In this document: positions 6,931 to 11,436 of the stretch, one piece after another | Layout: each line of letters opens with the position of its first letter | How positions within the stretch are numbered: the stretch's first letter is position 1 | NCBI GenBank assembly: GCA_002384725.1 | Contig: DGBF01000082.1 | Coordinates: 18,977 to 30,412, forward strand | DNA: 11,436 bases | Direction of reading: 5' to 3' | Origin: Flavobacteriales bacterium UBA4011 | Lineage (GTDB): Bacteria; Bacteroidota; Bacteroidia; Flavobacteriales_D; Crocinitomicaceae | Translations under genes and position numbers: made by a program | Notes under the pieces: generated by a model | What the model was told of the DNA's origin: nothing | What the model saw: the letters and a program-made list of their open reading frames with translations, nothing else | The model's database searches: none

Positions 6931-7512
6931 CTATCCGTGGATGGTTTCTTCTTTGCCGTAATTGGCGATAATAGTTGCTTCAAAGTCTAGCCATTCTTGC
7001 CAGCGTTTCTCGACTTTTTTGGCGTCTCCATATTGTTTAGCGAATTTCAAGAACAAGGTGTAATGTCCTGCTTCTGATACCATTAAATCATGGTAAAACT
7101 TCGCTAAAGAGGACTCCTTGATGTTTAAGGAAAGTACTCTAAATCGTTCACAACTTCTTGCTTCTATCATGGCCGAAAACAACAACCTATCAACTAAGGC
7201 TTGATCGCGGCTTCCATCTTTTTTCATGAATTTCGCCAGCTCATTAACATAAGAATCTTTACGTTCTCGGCCAAGCTCCATTCCGCGTTCTTTAATCAAC
7301 TCATGAACTAATTCGAAATGCTCCATTTCTTCTTGTGCGAGTTTTATCATTTCTGAAACGAGATCTGGTTTTTCAGAGTTGTTGACAATAATGGATATCG
7401 CATTGGTCGCCGCTTTTTGCTCGCACCAAGCGTGATCGGTGAGTATTTCGCTGATGTTTGATTCTACAATGTTTACCCAACGTGGGTCTGTTGCTAATTT
7501 TAGGCCGAGCAT
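6931..7512 (-). CDS. miaE: tRNA-(ms2io6A37) hydroxylase
   Basis: MiaE is a nonhaem diiron monooxygenase that hydroxylates the isopentenyl group of ms2i6A at tRNA position 37. The 193-residue protein is a ferritin-like four-helix bundle. Iron ligands can be read: Glu31 in DHAWCEQKAA, Glu62 and His65 in EEMEHFELVH (ExxH), Glu117 in IEARSCERF, and Glu147 and His150 in SEAGH (second ExxH). ARSCERF is the family's signature. The ATG at 7512 gives the usual start MLGLKLATDPRW. It stands alone on the minus strand, convergent with the secreted protein gene and separated from atpG upstream by a terminator, so it is probably a single-gene unit. It needs ms2i6A made by MiaA and MiaB, which are not in this window. 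Confidence 0.93.
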   Translation of the reverse strand: MLGLKLATDPRWVNIVESNISEILTDHAWCEQKAATNAISIIVNNSEKPDLVSEMIKLAQEEMEHFELVHELIKERGMELGRERKDSYVNELAKFMKKDGSRDQALVDRLLFSAMIEARSCERFRVLSLNIKESSLAKFYHDLMVSEAGHYTLFLKFAKQYGDAKKVEKRWQEWLDFEATIIANYGKEETIHG

Positions 7513-7526
7513 TTATGATGTTTTTT

Positions 7527-7534
7527 CAAAGATA
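7527..7534 (-). promoter_or_regulatory. Possible -7 box of miaE
   Basis: The minus strand reads TATCTTTG here, a perfect TAnnTTTG box, 14 bases before the miaE ATG. No TTTG is found about 19 bases further up, where a CT-rich repeat tract lies. Supported mainly by the need for a promoter after the atpG terminator; the leader would be very short. Confidence 0.45.
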
Positions 7535-7535
7535 A

Positions 7536-7572
7536 GAAGGAGAATTGAGAAGTGAGAATAGTGAGTTGAGAA
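7536..7572. repeat. Degenerate purine-rich GAGAA/GTGAG repeat tract
   Basis: A run of imperfect short units (GAGAA, TTGAGAA, GTGAGAA, GTGAG, TTGAGAA) fills the space between the miaE promoter region and the atpG terminator. The tract is almost pure purine with T, like the GGAAGGC tract on the other side of miaE. No function is evident. Confidence 0.55.
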
Positions 7573-7600
7573 AAGCCGAAAACATCTCTGTTCTCGGCTT
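7571..7600 (-). terminator. Intrinsic terminator of the atp operon, after atpG
   Basis: In minus-strand RNA AAGCCGAGAACA (7600-7589) pairs with TGTTTTCGGCTT (7584-7573): 12 bp with one G-U pair, closed by a GAGA tetraloop, ending in UUUUC. It lies 59 bases past the atpG stop. The G-U pair is possible only in this strand's RNA, and the GNRA loop also appears only there, so the direction is minus. It separates the atp operon from miaE. Confidence 0.85.
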
Positions 7601-7636
7601 AATGCTTGCATTCTCTATTCAGTAATTCACTTTAAG

Positions 7637-7660
7637 AACACTGAGCGAAGTCTAAGTGTT
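7637..7660. repeat. REP-like palindrome overlapping the atpG stop codon
   Basis: AACACT (7637-7642) and AGTGTT (7655-7660) flank a core GAGCGAAGTCTA. This is close to the CTTCGACTTCGCTCAG type of dispersed palindrome that I know from many Bacteroidota genomes. Its last two bases are the first two of the atpG stop triplet on the plus strand (7659-7661), so it overlaps the coding end. Confidence 0.55.
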
Positions 7661-8534
7661 AATTATTCAAAGCCTCAGCACCACCAACGATCTCAAGGAT
7701 TTCGTTTGTAATGGCCGCTTGACGAGCTTTGTTGTATTGTAATTTCAAATCTTTTTGAAGGTCACTTGCGTTGTCCGTTGCTTTGTGCATCGCTGTCATT
7801 CGCGCTCCGTGCTCAGATGCCTGTGAATCCAACAATCCTTTGAACAATTGAATTTTCAATGATTTTGGTATCAAGTCCTCAACGATTTCTTCTTTTGACG
7901 GTTCAAAGATGTAATCTCCTGAACTTTTTCCTGCTTCCTGCTCCGTTGGAACGATAGGCAACAATTGCTCAGTCATTACGTTTTGTGTGGCTGCATTTAC
8001 AAATTGATTGTAAACGACAACTACTTTATCAAACTCTTTGTTAACGAAACGAGACATCAATTCCTCCGCAATTTGTGCGTTGTGATCGAAAGTCAAATCG
8101 TAAAAAATATCTTCTGCTTTCGCCAAGGATTCATTGGTGTAATAAAACTCCGAACGTTTGAAAGCATCTTTCACTTTCTTACCGAGACACAAAACTTTTG
8201 GATTGGCATTTTTGAATTCTCCGTTCAACATAACATTCACACGTTTGATGATGTTGTTGTTGAATCCACCACACAAACCACGGTTAGAAGTTACGGCAAC
8301 GATCAATACGTTGTTCACTTCACGTTGTGCGGAATACGCGTTTTCAGAGATATCCAATGTTGCGCTCACGTTACTCAAAATCTCCTGCAATTTTACCGAA
8401 TAAGGGCGCATTTGCGTAATTGCATCTTGCGCTTTTTTCAGCTTTGCTGCAGAAACCATTTTCATGGCCGAAGTAATTTGCATCGTTGAACCAACGGATA
8501 CAATTCGGTTTCGTATTTCTTTTAAGTTTGCCAT
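7659..8534 (-). CDS. atpG: ATP synthase F1 subunit gamma
   Basis: The gamma subunit is the central rotor shaft that couples c-ring rotation to the catalytic alpha/beta hexamer. The 291-residue protein starts MANLKEIRNRIVSVGSTMQITSAMKMVSAAKLKKAQ, reported here in part as the long N-terminal helix (residues about 1-57). A Rossmann-like middle follows, with SNRGLCGGFN at 83-92, and then the C-terminal helix (about 235-291, including HGARMTAMHKATDNA and ARQAAITNEILEIVGGAEAL), the usual gamma signature. The length is normal. It is the last gene of the operon, 78 bases after atpA; a terminator follows. The absence of atpD and atpC next to it fits the split ATP synthase loci of Bacteroidota, where these two lie elsewhere. 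Confidence 0.97.
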   Translation of the reverse strand: MANLKEIRNRIVSVGSTMQITSAMKMVSAAKLKKAQDAITQMRPYSVKLQEILSNVSATLDISENAYSAQREVNNVLIVAVTSNRGLCGGFNNNIIKRVNVMLNGEFKNANPKVLCLGKKVKDAFKRSEFYYTNESLAKAEDIFYDLTFDHNAQIAEELMSRFVNKEFDKVVVVYNQFVNAATQNVMTEQLLPIVPTEQEAGKSSGDYIFEPSKEEIVEDLIPKSLKIQLFKGLLDSQASEHGARMTAMHKATDNASDLQKDLKLQYNKARQAAITNEILEIVGGAEALNN

Positions 8535-8542
8535 TTTATTCG

Positions 8543-8608
8543 ATTACGAATTATTGAATTACGAATTACGAATTGGTGTAACCCAATTCGTAATTTATAA
8601 TTCGTAAT
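8543..8608. repeat. Cluster of ATTACGAATT repeats with a 13-bp hairpin between atpA and atpG
   Basis: The 78-base gap holds three direct copies of ATTACGAATT (8543-8552, 8558-8567, 8565-8574) and two inverted copies AATTCGTAAT (8585-8594, 8599-8608). AATTACGAATTGG (8564-8576) pairs perfectly with CCAATTCGTAATT (8583-8595) over a 6-base loop. No U tract follows, so it is probably not a terminator; atpG must be transcribed through it. Confidence 0.8.
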
Positions 8609-8612
8609 TCAT

Positions 8613-10187
8613 TTAATACTTCGCTGCTATTTCTTTCGCTACTTTTCCAAGAACGTCAGTCAATTCATCTGTGTATTTTCCAGCCTTCAATGAAGCCAAT
8701 ACGTCAGCATGTTTTGCTTCCAAATAATCCAAGTACTCTGTTTCGAATGCTTTTACTTTGTCGATTGGAACGTTTTGAATCATTCCTTTTGTTCCAACAT
8801 AGATAATAGCAATTTGCTTCTCAACTGGGTATGGATCACCTTCCATTTGTTTCAAGATTTCAACGTTACGTGAACCTTTGTCCAAAACTGATTTCGTTGC
8901 GGCATCTAGATCTGATCCAAATTTAGCAAACGCTTCTAGTTCACGGTATTGTGCTTGGTCCAATTTCAATGTACCCGCCACTTTTTTCATTGATTTAATC
9001 TGAGCGTTACCACCAACACGTGATACCGAGATACCAACGTTAATCGCTGGACGAATACCAGAGTTAAATAGATCTGTTTCCAAGAAAATCTGACCATCTG
9101 TAATCGAAATTACGTTGGTAGGAATGTAGGCAGAAACGTCACCTGCTTGAGTTTCAATAATTGGCAATGCTGTCAATGAACCACCACCTTTAACTTTTCC
9201 TTTCAACGAAGGAGGCAAGTCATTCATTTGTGCTGCAATTGTATCATCGTTGATGATTTTCGCAGCACGCTCCAATAAACGGGAGTGAAGGTAGAATACA
9301 TCACCTGGGTATGCCTCACGACCTGGAGGACGACGAAGTAACAAAGACACCTCACGGTATGCTACGGCTTGCTTCGATAAATCATCATAAACGATCAATC
9401 CTGGGTGACCTAAATCACGGAAGTACTCACCAATTGCTGCTCCTGTCATCGGTGCGTAAAACTGCATCGGTGCTGGATCTGCTGCGTTTGATGCAACAAC
9501 AACTGTATAGGCCATTGCTCCCGCGTCTTCTAATTTCTTAACGATACCTGCAACCGTTGAACCTTTTTGTCCAATAGCCACATAGATACAGAAAACTGTT
9601 TCTCCTCTATCGTGGAATTCTTTTTGGTTGATGATTGTATCGATACAAACGGTAGTTTTACCTGTTTGACGGTCACCAATAACCAACTCACGCTGACCAC
9701 GTCCTACTGGAATCATCGCGTCAATAGCTTTGATACCTGACTGAAGTGGTTCAGTAACTGGCTCACGGAAGATAACACCTGGTGCTTTTCTTTCGATTGG
9801 CATTTCAAATGTTTCTCCTTGAATCGGTCCTTTACCATCAATTGGTTGACCCAAAGTATTCACAACTCTTCCAAGCATTCCGTGACCTACATTTACTGAG
9901 GCAATACGTCCTGTACGTTTTACTGTGTCACCTTCTTTTACTAAGGTAGAACGACCCAATAATACTGCACCTACGTTATCTTCCTCAAGGTTCATCACAA
10001 TTCCTTGCAATCCGCCGTCGAAATCAATCAACTCACCTGCTTGCGCACCAGTAAGTCCATAAATACGAGCGATACCATCACCAATTTGGAGTACAGTACC
10101 TACTTCTTGCAACTCTGCTTCCGATTTAAATCCGGATAGCTGCTCTTTCAAAATTGCAGAAACTTCTGCTGGTTTTACATCTGCCAT
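8613..10187 (-). CDS. atpA: ATP synthase F1 subunit alpha
   Basis: The alpha subunit is the non-catalytic nucleotide-binding partner of beta in the F1 hexamer. In the 524 residues one sees the N-terminal beta barrel (about 25-95), the Walker A motif GDRQTGKT at 171-178, a Walker B-like LIVYDD at 264-269, the alpha/beta family signature [10 protein letters not shown] at 380-389, and Arg390 as the expected arginine finger acting on the beta-subunit site. It is somewhat longer than E. coli AtpA (513). Part of the excess is a short insertion at about 312-332 ([19 protein letters not shown]), as in other Bacteroidota. The ATG at 10187 is 28 bases after the atpH stop. A repeat-filled 78-base gap separates it from atpG. 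Confidence 0.98.
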   Translation of the reverse strand: MADVKPAEVSAILKEQLSGFKSEAELQEVGTVLQIGDGIARIYGLTGAQAGELIDFDGGLQGIVMNLEEDNVGAVLLGRSTLVKEGDTVKRTGRIASVNVGHGMLGRVVNTLGQPIDGKGPIQGETFEMPIERKAPGVIFREPVTEPLQSGIKAIDAMIPVGRGQRELVIGDRQTGKTTVCIDTIINQKEFHDRGETVFCIYVAIGQKGSTVAGIVKKLEDAGAMAYTVVVASNAADPAPMQFYAPMTGAAIGEYFRDLGHPGLIVYDDLSKQAVAYREVSLLLRRPPGREAYPGDVFYLHSRLLERAAKIINDDTIAAQMNDLPPSLKGKVKGGGSLTALPIIETQAGDVSAYIPTNVISITDGQIFLETDLFNSGIRPAINVGISVSRVGGNAQIKSMKKVAGTLKLDQAQYRELEAFAKFGSDLDAATKSVLDKGSRNVEILKQMEGDPYPVEKQIAIIYVGTKGMIQNVPIDKVKAFETEYLDYLEAKHADVLASLKAGKYTDELTDVLGKVAKEIAAKY

Positions 10188-10215
10188 AATATGTGCTATT
10201 TCACCAATCTTTCGA

Positions 10216-10749
10216 TTAGTGAGTTAAACGTTGTTTTAAATTATTCAATTGACTCGACACGGAAGCATCAATTTGTTTGTCGCCCATTTTTACAATGAAG
10301 CCACCAATTAATGCAGGGTCTATCGTTTCTTTTACTTCTAATGTTCCTTTTACGTAATCGTCTACTTTTGCAAGTATCGTTTTACGTGTAGCATCGTCCA
10401 AAGCAACTGCAGTCACCAATTCCACGGGAACGATTCCTTTGTGTGCTTTTACTTCTTGGTTGAAGGTACGAGCAATTTCTGGTAAAATAGCCTCACGACC
10501 ATTTTTAGTCACCAACTCAAAGAAAGACATTGTTACTTTTTCGAACTGACCGAAAACGCTTTTGATGACTTCTATTTTCTTGCTTCCAACGATAATCGGG
10601 CTTGCCAAAAGACGTCCCAATTCAGGATTAGCCTCCACCGATTGGGAGAAAAAATTCATATCTCCCTCAACAGAGTCCAAGTTCCCTTTTTCAAGAGCAA
10701 GGTCTAAAAGTGATTTCGCGTAACGAATAGCTGCTTTAGTTCCTTTCAT
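10216..10749 (-). CDS. atpH: ATP synthase F1 subunit delta
   Basis: The delta subunit (OSCP homologue) caps the F1 hexamer and holds the peripheral stalk. The 177-residue protein shows the N-terminal helical bundle with [19 protein letters not shown] near 4-22 and LLASPII near 43-49. It ends with the C-terminal domain signature [21 protein letters not shown] (about 144-164), which marks the family even at low overall similarity. The ATG at 10749 lies 8 bases after the atpF stop, so the two are tightly linked in the operon. Confidence 0.95.
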   Translation of the reverse strand: MKGTKAAIRYAKSLLDLALEKGNLDSVEGDMNFFSQSVEANPELGRLLASPIIVGSKKIEVIKSVFGQFEKVTMSFFELVTKNGREAILPEIARTFNQEVKAHKGIVPVELVTAVALDDATRKTILAKVDDYVKGTLEVKETIDPALIGGFIVKMGDKQIDASVSSQLNNLKQRLTH

Positions 10750-10757
10750 GCTTTCTA

Positions 10758-11252
10758 TTAATTCATTTTAACTTCAGCTGCCAACTTTTCAGCTAATGCT
10801 TTCTGGTTGTCATTTGAAGACAAGTCTTGACGAACAAGTTTTTCTGCGATCTCCAAAGAAAAAGAAGCAACTTGATTTTTCAATTCTGAAATCGCTGCCG
10901 TTTTTTCGCTATTGATAGCTTCACGAGCAGAAACCATAACTTTCTCTGCTTCAACTTTCGCTGCATTTTTAGAATCTTCAACCATTTTGGTTGCTACTTC
11001 TTTTGCATCACGAACGATTGCATCTCGCTCAGCTCTCGCCTCTTTAAGAAGATCTTCATTTTGAGCTTGCAAAATTTTCATTTCGTTTTTCGTCTTCTCA
11101 GCAAGTTCCAATGAATCCTCAATGGTCTTTTCGCGCTCATTAACGGCTGTCAATATCGGACGCCACGCGTATTTCTTTAAAAGAAATAATAAAATAAGGA
11201 ATACGAGTCCACCCCAAAAGATCTGTCCAATTGCCGGAGTTACTATTTCCAT
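10758..11252 (-). CDS. atpF: ATP synthase FO subunit b
   Basis: Subunit b forms the peripheral stalk that holds F1 still relative to FO. The 164-residue protein has one N-terminal membrane helix (residues about 9-29, GQIFWGGLVFLILLFLLKKY) and then a long charged helix expected to form a dimeric coiled coil (about 36-140, rich in Ala, Glu and Lys with almost no Pro or Gly). This is the plain layout of bacterial AtpF at normal length; no fusion with delta is seen. It follows atpE after 75 bases that contain a stem-loop, and precedes atpH by 8 bases. Confidence 0.95.
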   Translation of the reverse strand: MEIVTPAIGQIFWGGLVFLILLFLLKKYAWRPILTAVNEREKTIEDSLELAEKTKNEMKILQAQNEDLLKEARAERDAIVRDAKEVATKMVEDSKNAAKVEAEKVMVSAREAINSEKTAAISELKNQVASFSLEIAEKLVRQDLSSNDNQKALAEKLAAEVKMN

Positions 11253-11288
11253 AATCGTTTAATTTTAATTAATAGGTTTTAATCAATA

Positions 11289-11317
11289 ATTGGCGATAAG
11301 CAACCCTTACCGCCAAT
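11289..11317 (-). promoter_or_regulatory. Stem-loop between atpE and atpF
   Basis: In the minus-strand transcript ATTGGCGGTAAG (11317-11306) pairs with CTTATCGCCAAT (11300-11289) over a GGTTG loop: 12 bp including one G-U pair that is possible only in this strand's RNA. No U tract follows (TATTGATTAAAACC), so it is unlikely to be a full terminator. It lies 10 bases after the atpE stop. A role in protecting the atpE part of the mRNA, or in lowering expression of the genes behind it, fits the many c subunits needed per enzyme (inference). Confidence 0.65.
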
Positions 11318-11327
11318 CACTTTAATT

Positions 11328-11436
11328 TTACGCTTGCAACATCGCAACAACAATTCCGAAAAGGGCTGCCCCTTCCACCAATGCAGCTGCAATAAGCATA
11401 ACGGTTTGAATTTTACCAGCTAGTTCAGGCTGTCTT
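11328..11436 (-). CDS. atpE: ATP synthase FO subunit c, C-terminal part (partial)
   Basis: Subunit c forms the membrane ring whose rotation is driven by ion flow. Only the last 35 codons are in the window; the rest lies past the right edge. The segment reads RQPELAGKIQTVM for the polar loop that contacts F1 (Arg-Gln-Pro, as in c subunits), then the second membrane helix with LIAAALVEGAALFGIVVAML. The Glu in LVEGAALFG is the ion-binding carboxylate. The context suggests proton coupling, but the N-terminal helix needed to judge Na+ versus H+ is not in view. It is the first atp gene seen; atpB is expected further upstream. Confidence 0.95.
   Translation of the reverse strand, partial: RQPELAGKIQTVMLIAAALVEGAALFGIVVAMLQA

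Noticed and set aside
7965..8489. Plus-strand 174-residue open frame opposite atpG
   Set aside because: Antisense shadow of a well-conserved ATP synthase gene; no family resemblance and no promoter.
8564..8595. Repeat hairpin between atpA and atpG as an intrinsic terminator
   Set aside because: It has an AT-rich stem, no U tract, and lies within an operon whose last gene follows; the real terminator lies after atpG.

Overview
The window looks like chromosomal DNA of a member of the Bacteroidota, most likely the order Flavobacteriales. Four things point there: a secreted protein with a gliding-motility type (type IX secretion, type B) C-terminal sorting domain; a DUF3109 cysteine-cluster protein of the Bacteroidota kind; an ATP synthase operon that ends at atpG without atpD and atpC; and promoters of the Bacteroidota form (TTTG, about 19 bases, TAnnTTTG) with no obvious Shine-Dalgarno sequences. 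The base composition is AT-rich. A Fluviicola-like (Crocinitomicaceae) origin is my guess from the protein style and is not proven.

Left part (1-2434, minus strand): the translation/transcription cluster rimP-nusA-infB, reading right to left. A good promoter (2403-2434) precedes rimP. Between it and the rimP start codon lies a 12-bp GC-cored hairpin with a GAGA loop and a U tract, so every rimP-nusA transcript from this promoter must pass a terminator-like structure. infB has its own promoter and is cut by the window edge. The 308 bases between nusA and infB hold what looks like a small coding stretch broken at a run of eight A.

Middle part (2467-4419): a zone of gene decay around one intact gene. 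On the minus strand is a collapsed OmpA-family outer-membrane protein gene (N-terminus joined to the OmpA domain, two frame breaks). On the plus strand is an intact DUF3109 gene (3079-3663). Its stop codon overlaps the start of a polytopic membrane protein gene that is open across 237 codons except for three in-frame stops, one each of TAA, TAG and TGA.

Then (4477-6861, plus strand) comes a 794-residue secreted, multi-domain protein with a type B sorting domain, convergent with miaE (6931-7512, minus), a tRNA-modifying diiron hydroxylase.

Right part (7571-11436, minus strand): the ATP synthase operon atpE-atpF-atpH-atpA-atpG, reading right to left, with atpE cut by the window edge. It ends in a clear intrinsic terminator after atpG. 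Intergenic structures in this operon include a 12-bp stem-loop between atpE and atpF, a repeat cluster of ATTACGAATT units between atpA and atpG, and a REP-like palindrome that overlaps the atpG stop codon.

I found no mobile element, CRISPR array, tRNA or rRNA gene, and no candidate for a new multi-gene system. The most worthwhile signals are the rimP leader hairpin and the decaying genes.
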